A stretch of DNA of 64,000 nt, taken from contig CAJWWC010000001.1 of NCBI GenBank assembly GCA_913048435.1, positions 89,281 to 153,280 on the forward strand, given 5' to 3'. Positions 1-8,678 of the stretch are shown here, piece after piece; positions within the stretch are counted from its first letter, which is position 1, and each line of letters starts with the position of its first letter. The notes beneath the pieces are model-generated. The model ran no database searches, was not told where the DNA came from, and saw only the letters and a list, made by a program, of their open reading frames with translations. The stretch comes from an uncultured Flavobacteriales bacterium. Lineage in GTDB: Bacteria > Bacteroidota > Bacteroidia > Flavobacteriales > UBA7312. Position numbers and translations under genes: made by a program.

Positions 1-1
1 A

Positions 2-2479
2 TTAAAATTGTTGATTAATTGAAAAATGGAACTGACTACCACTAGATGATGGGCTGCCATCAATAGCATCAAAGCCATAGCCCCAGTCCACACCCATTAT
101 TCCCATCATAGGAATGGTCATTCTAATTCCAACTCCAGCAGAACGTTTTATATCAAACGGGTTAAATTTCTTAGTCATACTCCAGGTGTTTCCAGCTTCT
201 AAAAATGCAAGTGCAAAAATAGGAGACTGTGGGTTCAATGATAACGCATATCTAAGTTCTAAAGTATATTTGTTATAAATAGTTGCTCCGTTACTTGGAG
301 ATAGCGAATTATTTTCATACCCTCTCAAAGCAATAACTTCTCTACCATCTACAGCATAACCACTTAGTCCATCACCACCTACGTAAAACCTTTCAAATTG
401 TGTAAGCTCTTTATTCTTATTATACTTTCCTATCAAACCGTATTCTAAATTTGTTTTGAGTACTAATTTATCAGCAAGGCTATTAAACCAGTTAGCACCA
501 AAATTCCATTTATGGTACTCTACCCAAGTATTTAAGTCATCTATTTCAGATTCTGAATATTCATTAATTCCATCAAGAGAGGAGTAGGGTGGAGTTAATT
601 GAATGGAAAGTTTCATATTTGAGCCTTTTCTTGGAAATGTAGGTTGGTCAACTGAATTTCTGCCTAGTACAAAAGAGTATGACATGTTATAGAATGTTCC
701 GTCATCAAAATTACCTAAGTTGTATTGATCAACTATATATTTTTTCAAGCTGATATTTTGATAGAGTGTAAAAAAGTCATCGGGCCATTTCAAACGTTTA
801 CCTAATCCAAAAGATGCGCCCGTTACCTTAAATAGCCCTCTATTTTCATCGTTTCTTTCTAATCCATTAGAAGTTATTGAATGGTAGGCGCCAATAGTTA
901 GTGAATTTGGTTTTTTTGACCCCAGCCAAGGTTCAGTGAATGAAATATTATAAGATTGAAATTGTATGCCATTTGATGTTGCTGAAAGACTTAGACGTTG
1001 ACCATCACCTGAGGGTAAGGGGGACCAGGCTCCTTTTTTAAAAATATTTTTAGCAGAAAAGTTATTAAAGGATACTCTAAAGGTTCCAATTACTCTGTCA
1101 GCTCCGTACCCTCCTTGTAGTTCAATTTGATCAGAGGATTTTTCTTCTACAATGTAATTTAAATCAACAGTACCATCATCTTGATTTGGTTCAACATCAA
1201 TGTTCAATGTCTCAGCATTAAAGTAACCAAGTGTTGCAATTTCTCTTTGTGAACGCATAATATTTGAACGACTAAATAAATCACCAGGTTTAGTACGTAT
1301 CTCACGCATAATAACATGATCGTTGGTTTTAGAGTTGCCACTAACTGAAACTCTGTTTATTCTAGCCTGAAGCCCTTCATAAATTCTGACTTCAATATCT
1401 ATTGTATCGTTACGAATTTCAGTTTCAATTGGTGTTACTTGAGAAAATAAATAACCATTGTCAAGATACATTGAGTGAATATCTCTACTATCTTGACTAC
1501 CTAACACTCGATTTTCAAGCAGACTTTGATTGAATATATCACCCTTATTAATACCAACTAATGCATCTAATTCGTTATTGGTATATTTAGTGTTTCCCAC
1601 ATATGTTATATCTCCAAAATAGTAAGTTTTACCCTCATTTATTTTTAAAGTAATATTAATTAATTCTTCTTCTTTATTGTAAGTTATGGTGTCACTAATA
1701 ATTTCAGCGTCTCTAAGACCCTTTTCGTTGTATTCAGAAATAATTTTTTCTTTATCGTTTTGGTAGCTTTCTTGCATGAATTTAGATGTCTTGAAAATTC
1801 TGAAAAACTTTTTTTCTTTGGTGTCTTTCATCAAGCGTTTAAGTCGTTTTTCAGTAAATACTAAATTATCCTCAAAATTAATTTGTCCGATTTTTACTTT
1901 TTTGCCTTTATCGATTTTTAGTACAAGAATAACGTGATTCTTTGTTATTGTATCAATTATATTACTAACAACAGTATTTATATTCGAGAACCCTTTTTCC
2001 TTAAAGTGATTTGAAATGATGTTTTTGGTATTAATAATTACATTTTCAGTAATTATTTTACCTCTAGCTAATTTAATTTTATCACGAATTGCATCAATCT
2101 CAGATCTTTTTATGCCTTCAAATTTAAACTTAGATAGTCTAGGTCTTTCTTCAAGTAAAAGGGTAAGGAAAATAGAGTTTCCTTGAATTGACTTGACCTT
2201 TATTTGAACATCTGAGAATAAGCCTTGTTGCCATAAAAGGCGACTAGCTTTAGTTAGCTTGTCTCCGGGAACCAAAATACTTGAACCAATTTCTAGAGTA
2301 GATAGTTGAATAAGTGTTTTATGATCTAAAAATTTAGTTCCTACAATTTCTATTCCACCAATTATAAATTTTCTTGGATTTTCATAATCAATTTCTATGT
2401 TGGAAAGATTTACCTGAGCCAGTGTAAAATGGCTTGAAAAAACTATTAATATAAATGAAAGTAAACTTTTCTTAAACAT
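2..2479 (-). CDS. bamA: Outer membrane protein assembly factor BamA
   Basis: This is the central Omp85 protein that folds and inserts beta-barrel proteins into the outer membrane. The 825-residue product starts with a signal peptide (MFKKSLLSFILIVF, ending near ...TLAQ). A series of POTRA domains covers roughly residues 30-420, and a C-terminal barrel ends in phenylalanine (HFSINQQF), the usual barrel-recognition signal. I chose the ATG at 2479 rather than an in-frame start 33 bases upstream, because it puts the signal peptide at the N terminus and leaves an 8-base overlap with uppS. It is the last gene of a DUF6089-uppS-bamA run, and its stop lies at the window edge. The family call is secure; the POTRA count was not resolved. 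Confidence 0.95.
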   Translation of the reverse strand: MFKKSLLSFILIVFSSHFTLAQVNLSNIEIDYENPRKFIIGGIEIVGTKFLDHKTLIQLSTLEIGSSILVPGDKLTKASRLLWQQGLFSDVQIKVKSIQGNSIFLTLLLEERPRLSKFKFEGIKRSEIDAIRDKIKLARGKIITENVIINTKNIISNHFKEKGFSNINTVVSNIIDTITKNHVILVLKIDKGKKVKIGQINFEDNLVFTEKRLKRLMKDTKEKKFFRIFKTSKFMQESYQNDKEKIISEYNEKGLRDAEIISDTITYNKEEELINITLKINEGKTYYFGDITYVGNTKYTNNELDALVGINKGDIFNQSLLENRVLGSQDSRDIHSMYLDNGYLFSQVTPIETEIRNDTIDIEVRIYEGLQARINRVSVSGNSKTNDHVIMREIRTKPGDLFSRSNIMRSQREIATLGYFNAETLNIDVEPNQDDGTVDLNYIVEEKSSDQIELQGGYGADRVIGTFRVSFNNFSAKNIFKKGAWSPLPSGDGQRLSLSATSNGIQFQSYNISFTEPWLGSKKPNSLTIGAYHSITSNGLERNDENRGLFKVTGASFGLGKRLKWPDDFFTLYQNISLKKYIVDQYNLGNFDDGTFYNMSYSFVLGRNSVDQPTFPRKGSNMKLSIQLTPPYSSLDGINEYSESEIDDLNTWVEYHKWNFGANWFNSLADKLVLKTNLEYGLIGKYNKNKELTQFERFYVGGDGLSGYAVDGREVIALRGYENNSLSPSNGATIYNKYTLELRYALSLNPQSPIFALAFLEAGNTWSMTKKFNPFDIKRSAGVGIRMTIPMMGIMGVDWGYGFDAIDGSPSSSGSQFHFSINQQF

Positions 2480-3221
2480 TTTCTTTTTCAATTTGCTCAC
2501 TAGTTTTTCCAAACCTTCTTTCTCTTTTTTGATAGTTTACAATAGCTTCGAAAAGATTATCTCTTCTAAAATCTGGCCACAATATGTTTGTGAAATATAA
2601 TTCAGAATAAGCTATTTGCCACAAAAGAAAGTTACTAATTCGTTGTTCACCACTTGTTCTTATTAATAATTCAGGATCTGGAATATTTTGTGTAAACAAA
2701 TGATTTTGAATAGTTTCTTCGTTTATATCATTAGAATTTAATTTACCATTTTGGACTTTTTTAACAATGTCTTTAACTGCTTGAGCTACTTCTTTTTTTG
2801 AACTATAGCTCAATGCTAAAACTAATGTCATTTGAGAGTTTTTACTGGTTTTTTCAATAGTGTTATTAAGATTTTGAAGACATTTTTTTGGTAAATCTTC
2901 TAAATTACCAATTGCTTGAAGTCGTATATTATTTTCCATCAAAGTTTTAGTCTCGTCGATAATAGTATTAACAAGCAATTCCATTAGTGCATCTATTTCT
3001 TTTTTTGGTCTTTTCCAATTTTCAGATGAGAAGGCGTATAATGTTAAGTAGCTCAAACCTATTTGTGCAGCTCCTTCAACCGTGTCTCTGACAGCTTTAA
3101 CACCTACTTTATGACCAAAAATTCTAATTTTTGATTGTTTTTTAGCCCATCTACCATTACCATCCATAATAATAGCAACGTGTTTGGGTAATGTGTCTTT
3201 ATTAATTTCAGCGCTTGTCAT
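2472..3221 (-). CDS. uppS: Undecaprenyl (isoprenyl) diphosphate synthase
   Basis: A cis-prenyltransferase that extends farnesyl diphosphate with isopentenyl diphosphate to make the C55 carrier lipid used for peptidoglycan and surface glycans. The 249-residue protein has the family signature MDGNGRWA with the catalytic Asp at residue 20, the FSSENWKRP segment, and the C-terminal LIRTSGEQRISNFLLWQ substrate-binding stretch. Length is normal for the family. It lies 3 bases after the DUF6089 gene and overlaps bamA, so the three are probably co-transcribed from the promoter at about 4200. It supplies the lipid used by MraY and MurG of the dcw cluster later in the window. Confidence 0.96.
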   Translation of the reverse strand: MTSAEINKDTLPKHVAIIMDGNGRWAKKQSKIRIFGHKVGVKAVRDTVEGAAQIGLSYLTLYAFSSENWKRPKKEIDALMELLVNTIIDETKTLMENNIRLQAIGNLEDLPKKCLQNLNNTIEKTSKNSQMTLVLALSYSSKKEVAQAVKDIVKKVQNGKLNSNDINEETIQNHLFTQNIPDPELLIRTSGEQRISNFLLWQIAYSELYFTNILWPDFRRDNLFEAIVNYQKRERRFGKTSEQIEKENV

Positions 3222-3224
3222 GAA

Positions 3225-4163
3225 TTAATATTGGCAGACTTTAGGTTTAGAATTAATTTTATATGAAATTGTCAATCCAGCAAAATAATACCAATCATTC
3301 CACAAGTTTTCATTGGCTCTCTTTTTTGGGGCTAGTGTATACTCATCGGTCATAGTATTGCCAACCCAATTAGAAATATTCGCTCCTGGATTATTAGCAA
3401 GGTACTCATATAATGCATTACTTCTATCAGATAAGTTGGCTGCATCTTCATTTTGCATTAAAAGTATTGCTGGACTTGCATAATAACCTCCAACATCATC
3501 TAAATAATCCGTAAAAGTTTTACGAAGACCATACTCAATTGACATACTAAAGTTATTACCTAAACTTGCTTTAAATCCTACACCAACAGGAATAGCAAAT
3601 TGTATTAGTTGATAAGGTCTTCTTCCTGGGTATTCACTTGAATACTGCCCTTCGGTTCCTAGTGGTTGTAATTCAAGCCATTCATTATTAGTTTGATTAC
3701 CATCGTTGTCAAAAGGATTTTCTGTATCAAATTTTCTTGCCTGAGGGTTAAAGTTGAACAATGAAACTCCTGTAAATACAAAAGGAGTAAATGGGTATCT
3801 TGGGTTACCAGTTTCATAAGGAAAGAAGTTAAACTCTACAATACCAGAAAGTTCATAAAGTGGAGATTTGAAGTGTAAATTTCTATTGAATTTGGCTGTA
3901 TCTACATTATTAAGTTTATCACTACCTCTTAGTTCACCTAATACAATTCCACCTCTTAAAGAAAATCTTCTATTTAGATTTGATTTGTAATTGTAACCCA
4001 CAGCTGGTCTTGCTAATAGAAAATGTTTATCATTTAAATCACCAATGTAATATGATGACCCAATTACAACACCAACTTCATTATAAGTTTCCGTTACTTG
4101 CGAGTGAGCACTAAATGATGTGAAAGTTAAAGTAGAAAAAATAAAAATAATTAGCCTTATCAT
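3225..4163 (-). CDS. DUF6089-type outer membrane beta-barrel protein
   Basis: A predicted outer membrane protein of 312 residues with an N-terminal signal peptide (about residues 1-22, ending ...SFSAHSQ). Alternating hydrophobic/polar strands and the opening motif EVGVVIGSSYYIGDLN are typical of the DUF6089 barrel family, which in Bacteroidota usually sits directly before uppS and bamA. A loop near residues 145-180 is rich in Asn, Asp and Pro. No enzymatic motif is visible. Its position suggests a role in envelope assembly or a link with BamA, but this is inference from neighbourhood only. A TATATTTG element 33 bases upstream probably drives the three-gene operon. Confidence 0.8.
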   Translation of the reverse strand: MIRLIIFIFSTLTFTSFSAHSQVTETYNEVGVVIGSSYYIGDLNDKHFLLARPAVGYNYKSNLNRRFSLRGGIVLGELRGSDKLNNVDTAKFNRNLHFKSPLYELSGIVEFNFFPYETGNPRYPFTPFVFTGVSLFNFNPQARKFDTENPFDNDGNQTNNEWLELQPLGTEGQYSSEYPGRRPYQLIQFAIPVGVGFKASLGNNFSMSIEYGLRKTFTDYLDDVGGYYASPAILLMQNEDAANLSDRSNALYEYLANNPGANISNWVGNTMTDEYTLAPKKRANENLWNDWYYFAGLTISYKINSKPKVCQY

Positions 4164-4196
4164 CTATTTGAAATATAGCATTTATTGCATAACGCG

Positions 4197-4204
4197 CAAA
4201 TATA
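4197..4204 (-). promoter_or_regulatory. -7 promoter element before the DUF6089-uppS-bamA operon
   Basis: On the minus strand the sequence reads TATATTTG followed by CGC, an exact match to the Bacteroidota -7 consensus TAnnTTTG. Transcription would begin about 25-30 bases before the start codon at 4163. No clear -33 TTG was found at standard spacing. Confidence 0.45.
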
Positions 4205-4225
4205 GGCAATTATGATGTAATTGTA

Positions 4226-5101
4226 TTAATTTCTTTTATCCTTACCCCACATCAATTTCTCTCTAATTGTAGAAATAAAACTTTGTTTTTCAAATTGTAT
4301 TAATTGAACCTTATAATCGGCTTTACGGATTGTTAGTGCTAACTCAGGACCTATCGCTCGTGAACGACTATCTAAAGCAACTAAAGCAAGTTCATCCTGT
4401 TCTGACACTTTCAATGTTATTTTTGATTTATCTGAAACAATTAATGGACGTACGTTTAAATTGTGCGGTGCTATGGGTGTAATTATGAAATTATTTGTGC
4501 CGGGAAGTACAATCGGACCTCCGCAACTCAGAGAATATCCTGTTGAACCTGTTGGACTTGAGATAATTAGTCCATCCGCCCAATATGTGTTTATAAACTC
4601 ATTATCTAAAAAAGCGTGAATACGGATCATGGATGAAGTGTCTTTTTTGAGTACAGTAACTTCGTTAAGAGCAAAATTAGCATCACCAAATAGATTATTA
4701 TCACTTTCTAATTGAAGTAAGGTTCTTTGCTGAATATTATATTCTCCTTTTAGTAAATGATTTATAGCATATTCAATTTGGTCGGTTGAAATACTTGATA
4801 TGAAACCTAAGGTTCCTGTATTTATGCCTAAAACAGGGATATCAGAATCTCTAACGAGAGTAATTGCCCCAAGTAGAGTGCCATCACCTCCAATACTTAA
4901 TAAAATATCTGCTTTTTCTTTTAGTTCTTGAGGTGTTTCGAAGGTTTCAAACTCTTTTTTGAAGTTAATATCTGTTAAATTTTCATAAAATTGATTTTCA
5001 ATTATTAACTTAATATTTTCTTTTTCTAGCTTATTAACTAAATGCTGAATATATTTTGTTTTAGCAGAATTAAATTGAGTACCAAAAAGTGCAATTCTCA
5101 T
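4226..5101 (-). CDS. nadK: NAD kinase
   Basis: Phosphorylates NAD to NADP in the cytoplasm. The 291-residue protein carries the diagnostic LLSIGGDGTLLGA motif (GGDGT at residues 71-75), the INTGTLGF motif shortly after it, and the glycine-rich SPTGSTGYSLSCGGP segment near residue 190 that shapes the NAD site. Length is typical. Only one base separates it from the next minus-strand gene upstream (the Omp85-like barrel). Orthologues in this phylum occupy the same slot between the pdxJ/CBS block and the DUF6089-uppS-bamA genes. Confidence 0.96.
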   Translation of the reverse strand: MRIALFGTQFNSAKTKYIQHLVNKLEKENIKLIIENQFYENLTDINFKKEFETFETPQELKEKADILLSIGGDGTLLGAITLVRDSDIPVLGINTGTLGFISSISTDQIEYAINHLLKGEYNIQQRTLLQLESDNNLFGDANFALNEVTVLKKDTSSMIRIHAFLDNEFINTYWADGLIISSPTGSTGYSLSCGGPIVLPGTNNFIITPIAPHNLNVRPLIVSDKSKITLKVSEQDELALVALDSRSRAIGPELALTIRKADYKVQLIQFEKQSFISTIREKLMWGKDKRN

Positions 5102-5102
5102 T

Positions 5103-6485
5103 TTAAAATGGATTTGAAAAATGAATAAATAAGCCCCATTCGTTGAGGTGATTTCTTGTATATTCTAGTCGCAAGAGTTTGTCATAATACGTTATGAAAT
5201 CTAAACTCACACCTTGACTAAACAACAGTCTATTGTTCAAGGCGTTTTCGTCAGCGTATTGATTGTCAATGACTAATCCCATATCAGCAAATATACTGAA
5301 GTAAAAAGAATAATAGCTTTTTTTGAATTGCTCCATTTTCAAATATGGAATATCTAATTTTTGCTTAGGCACAAGTTCGTACTTAATAGCAGTTTTTGTC
5401 ATAGCATAATGTTCTCCGTCAATTACATAATATTCGTAGCCTCTGAGATAATCTTCAAAACCTAGTGATTCGTTTAAAATGTAAGGCATAGTCGAATTAG
5501 TTTGCATTTTTGCTTTAATACTATTACCAATGAGCAATCTAGATTTTGGAGTAAAATGATTTTCAGTTTTAGCGATAATTTTTAAGTTATTGAAATCGGA
5601 ATTTTGACCGAAATTAGCAGAAATTAACACTTCATTAAAAGAACCTTTTGTTGGATAAGAAACAGAATTTCTTTTTTCATTTTCATAATGATACTCTATT
5701 ATTGATAGCTTAAATTCATCTCTTTCATTTCCTAAAAAATCAGGATTTGATGTTTGAATATCATCGGGAACTTCAAAACACGAATATTTAATACTAATTT
5801 TATGAGTTAGATTTAAATCCTTTTTATATTGAAGAGTAAAGGCACTATTCCAATTTAAAAAATATTGGTCGTCATAACTTTTAAATAATAACTTATTTTC
5901 TTTTGTCTTGTAGTGAAATTGCTTCATTCTAAACAATTCTATGTTGAGTACTGCTCCAAGTGTTTTAGTTTTATTGATGTATGGAATATCGTATTCAAAT
6001 AAATAATGTTCTTTATACCCTTTTCTAAATTTTAGTTTCAAAAGCTCATTGCGCCCTCTGAAATTATACCAATTTAGAAAAATACCATAGTTAAGTTTTG
6101 AAAAATTAGTGAAATTAGAGTTTTGTAGACTATCCCAAAAGATATTAAAATTACGCTCAGAAATTTCTAAAATTGGATAAGGCCAAACGTACCAACGTTC
6201 TACAACTTCAATATTTACATCAATTTGATTTTGATTATAGGAGGGGACAATATCCACAAAGTTGAAGAGCCATTGACTGCTAATATGTAATTCACTTTGT
6301 TTGAGTTTTTCGTTAAACTTTTCTAGTGTCAAGGAATCGCCTATTTGAAAGGACAATTCTCTCAAAACTGTTGTTTTTTTTGTTATCTTATTACCAGTTA
6401 TTTCAATGGAGTTTACTCTAAATACCTTCTGAGAATAACAGGCAAAAGGAATAATTATTACAAAAAACGTTGTGATCAGTCGCAT
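5103..6485 (-). CDS. Omp85-family outer membrane protein (POTRA plus barrel)
   Basis: A second, smaller Omp85-like protein of 460 residues. A signal peptide (about 1-18, ending ...FACYSQ) is followed by one POTRA-like module (residues 20-100: FRVNSIEITGNKITKKTTVLREL, a beta-alpha-alpha-beta-beta pattern with the usual I-x-G-N-x-x-T motif). A membrane-spanning barrel follows and ends in ...FIHFSNPF with terminal Phe. The single POTRA and short length distinguish it from BamA; TamA-like or another BamA/TamA-family translocator are alternatives. Its stop is followed by nadK after one base, and its start overlaps the CBS-ACT gene by one base (TAATG), so these genes form one transcription unit. 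Substrate unknown. Confidence 0.78.
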   Translation of the reverse strand: MRLITTFFVIIIPFACYSQKVFRVNSIEITGNKITKKTTVLRELSFQIGDSLTLEKFNEKLKQSELHISSQWLFNFVDIVPSYNQNQIDVNIEVVERWYVWPYPILEISERNFNIFWDSLQNSNFTNFSKLNYGIFLNWYNFRGRNELLKLKFRKGYKEHYLFEYDIPYINKTKTLGAVLNIELFRMKQFHYKTKENKLLFKSYDDQYFLNWNSAFTLQYKKDLNLTHKISIKYSCFEVPDDIQTSNPDFLGNERDEFKLSIIEYHYENEKRNSVSYPTKGSFNEVLISANFGQNSDFNNLKIIAKTENHFTPKSRLLIGNSIKAKMQTNSTMPYILNESLGFEDYLRGYEYYVIDGEHYAMTKTAIKYELVPKQKLDIPYLKMEQFKKSYYSFYFSIFADMGLVIDNQYADENALNNRLLFSQGVSLDFITYYDKLLRLEYTRNHLNEWGLFIHFSNPF

Positions 6486-7144
6486 TAGGGGTTAAGATAC
6501 CTCATTAATAAATCGTATCTGTCGCCTAGATTATCTTTGTTTTCCGACTGATTATAACTTGCAGCCACATTGTATTTGTAGCGTTCAAAAGTCTGAATAA
6601 CTGGAGCGATATCAATTATATTTAGCTTAAGGGTAAGCTTTATTACGTCTCTATCATCAACATCGGTTATATAAGCACTCAATATACGCGCTCCGTTACT
6701 TTCTACAATTTGAGCAATTTCACTCATAGAGTATTCTTTTTTCATCATTTCTAAGATAATAACGCCACCGCTTTCTTGAATAGCTACAATTGATGCCAAA
6801 GAGCTAATTATCGATTTATGAGTTATAGAACCAACATATTTTCCATTTGCTAGCATAGGGAGTAAGCTCAGTTTATGATCGTCCATATAGTTAATGACTT
6901 CAAAAACATCCTTACCCAAAGGCATAAAAAAGTGTTGTATTTTTTCTTTAATACTTTCTAGTTTATTGCTTTCATCGTGCATACTCCATATGTCTTCCTC
7001 AGAAATTATTCCCAAAAGATCATTATTAGACAATATGGCTATGTGAGAAAGATGGTATTCTTGCATAATAGATAATGCTTCAGCTCCAGAATAGTCTAGA
7101 GTTATTGTTTGTATTTCTTTTGAAATGAGTTTTTTTGTAATCAT
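6485..7144 (-). CDS. CBS domain pair with C-terminal ACT-like domain
   Basis: A 219-residue soluble protein. Two CBS motifs (about residues 5-110) would bind adenosyl ligands. A C-terminal ACT-like region (about 125-195) starts at MMKKEYSMSEIAQIVESNGARILSAYITD. CBS-ACT proteins are nucleotide or metabolite sensors, but no enzyme domain is present and the ligand cannot be read from sequence. I placed the start at ATG 7144, where the protein begins MITKKLISKEI as in relatives. A start 39 bases further upstream would add an uncharacteristic METKLKILCLPSV extension and pass through a -7 promoter element. It is divergent from pdxJ and heads a unit with the Omp85-like gene and nadK. Confidence 0.72.
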   Translation of the reverse strand: MITKKLISKEIQTITLDYSGAEALSIMQEYHLSHIAILSNNDLLGIISEEDIWSMHDESNKLESIKEKIQHFFMPLGKDVFEVINYMDDHKLSLLPMLANGKYVGSITHKSIISSLASIVAIQESGGVIILEMMKKEYSMSEIAQIVESNGARILSAYITDVDDRDVIKLTLKLNIIDIAPVIQTFERYKYNVAASYNQSENKDNLGDRYDLLMRYLNP

Positions 7145-7153
7145 AACACTTGG

Positions 7154-7161
7154 CAAACATA
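7154..7161 (-). promoter_or_regulatory. -7 promoter element for the CBS-ACT gene
   Basis: Minus-strand TATGTTTG matches TAnnTTTG and lies 9 bases before the chosen ATG, which implies a very short leader. It is back to back with the pdxJ element at 7169-7176. No -33 element was found at normal spacing, so support is modest. Confidence 0.35.
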
Positions 7162-7168
7162 GTATTTT

Positions 7169-7176
7169 TAACTTTG
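7169..7176 (+). promoter_or_regulatory. -7 promoter element for pdxJ
   Basis: TAACTTTG matches the Bacteroidota -7 consensus, with a TTG at 7150-7152 sixteen bases upstream as a possible -33 element. The inferred transcript would start near 7182, giving a leader of about 20 bases before the ATG at 7204. Confidence 0.45.
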
Positions 7177-7203
7177 TCTCCACATTTATAATCTCTCCAA
7201 TTA

Positions 7204-7920
7204 ATGATAAAATTAAGCGTAAATATTAATAAAATTGCAACAATTCGTAATGCACGAGGGGGAAATATGCCTAATGTAGTAGAAGCTGCTGTAAGCTGTG
7301 AACGCTTTGGTGCTGACGGTATTACGGTACATCCTCGTCCCGACGAAAGACACATTACTTATAGTGATGTACGTCAAATAGTTCCAATAATTACGACAGA
7401 ATTCAATATTGAAGGTTATCCTTCAGAGTCTTTCATTGAGTTGGTACTGTCTACAAAACCTCATCAAGTGACCTTGGTTCCAGATGCTCCTGATGCCATA
7501 ACCTCTAATGCTGGATGGGATACGCTTACTCATCAGTCATTTTTGAAATCCGTTATCTCAACTTTTAAAGATGCTGGAATTCGAACATCTTTATTTATTG
7601 AAGCTGAACCCAAGTATGTAGAGGGAGCTAAAGTAATAGAAACTGACAGAATAGAATTATATACAGAAAGCTATGCTAAATATTTTTCTATTAATAAAGA
7701 AAAAGCTGTTAAACCATTTGTAGAATCGTCTATTTTAGCTAAGGAATTGGAATTGGGTGTAAATGCTGGTCACGATTTAAATTTAGAGAATCTTGAATAC
7801 TTTGCCACTTTTGTTCCTCATTTGGAGGAAGTGTCAATAGGTCATGCTTTAATATCAGATGCATTGTATTTGGGTTTGGAAAAGACTATAGAGAGCTATA
7901 AAAAGTGTTTGAAAAAGTGA
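7204..7920 (+). CDS. pdxJ: Pyridoxine 5'-phosphate synthase
   Basis: Last step of de novo vitamin B6 synthesis: condenses 1-deoxyxylulose 5-phosphate with 3-amino-1-hydroxyacetone phosphate. The 238-residue TIM-barrel protein has the conserved opening LSVNINKIATIRNARGG, the ADGITVHPRPDERHI active-site segment, and the GVNAGHDLNLENL and VSIGHALISDAL phosphate-binding motifs near the C terminus. Length is normal. It is divergent from the CBS-ACT gene and overlaps the following hydrolase by four bases (GTGA), so those two are likely co-translated. Confidence 0.96.
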   Translation: MIKLSVNINKIATIRNARGGNMPNVVEAAVSCERFGADGITVHPRPDERHITYSDVRQIVPIITTEFNIEGYPSESFIELVLSTKPHQVTLVPDAPDAITSNAGWDTLTHQSFLKSVISTFKDAGIRTSLFIEAEPKYVEGAKVIETDRIELYTESYAKYFSINKEKAVKPFVESSILAKELELGVNAGHDLNLENLEYFATFVPHLEEVSIGHALISDALYLGLEKTIESYKKCLKK

Positions 7921-8678
7921 AGCTATATTCTAAAGTTTTAGGTAAAGGGCAACCATTAATTATCATTCATGGATTATTTGGTATGTCTGATAATTGGCAA
8001 TCTTTAGCTAAATTATATGCTGATTATTTTGAGGTACATCTTATTGATCAACGGAATCACGGACGTTCTCCTCATACAGATGAATTTTCTTATTTGTATT
8101 TATCTAATGACATACATCAATACATCATTGATAATAAATTGAGTGATTTCATTATCATGGGTCATTCATTAGGAGGTAAAACAGCTATGCAATTTGCGGT
8201 TAGCTATCCTAAATTTTTACATAAATTAATCATAGTTGATATCTCACCCCGTTTTTATTCTATACATCATGATAAAATTATTGAAGGTCTAAAAATACTT
8301 GACTTTTCAGTTCTTAAGTCTCGCTCACAGGCTGATTCTATTTTATCTGAATATATTGAAGATGGTGATGTTCGCCAATTCTTATTGAAAAGTATGTATT
8401 GGAAAGAAAAAGGGAAATTAGACTTTAGATTTAACCTTAAATCCATTTCACAAAATATTGCTAATGTTGGAGAGGCTTTGGAAAGTGGAGCAAGGTGTTC
8501 AATTCCTACCTTGTTTATTAAAGGAGCTAAATCAAATTATATAAAAGATGATGACGAAGAACTAATCTTCAAGCATTTTACTGATGCCGAAATACAAACA
8601 TTAGATGATGTAGGGCATTGGCTTCACGCTGAAAAACCTCTAGAATTTTTTGAAATGACTGTTCGTTTTTGTTTATAG
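7917..8678 (+). CDS. Alpha/beta hydrolase, YbfF-like esterase
   Basis: A cytoplasmic hydrolase of 253 residues with a complete alpha/beta fold pattern: oxyanion motif IIHGLFGMSDNW, DQRNHGRSPH strand, nucleophile elbow MGHSLGGK, and a catalytic His in DVGHWLHAEKP near the end. The DQRNHGRS motif is characteristic of YbfF-type acyl-CoA/ester hydrolases; the natural substrate is unknown. I start it at GTG 7917, which overlaps the pdxJ stop as GTGA and yields MKLYSKVLGKGQ as in relatives. A GTG 12 bases upstream (7905) is also possible. Its stop directly abuts the stop of the convergent PLD-family gene with no terminator between. Confidence 0.82.
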   Translation: MKLYSKVLGKGQPLIIIHGLFGMSDNWQSLAKLYADYFEVHLIDQRNHGRSPHTDEFSYLYLSNDIHQYIIDNKLSDFIIMGHSLGGKTAMQFAVSYPKFLHKLIIVDISPRFYSIHHDKIIEGLKILDFSVLKSRSQADSILSEYIEDGDVRQFLLKSMYWKEKGKLDFRFNLKSISQNIANVGEALESGARCSIPTLFIKGAKSNYIKDDDEELIFKHFTDAEIQTLDDVGHWLHAEKPLEFFEMTVRFCL

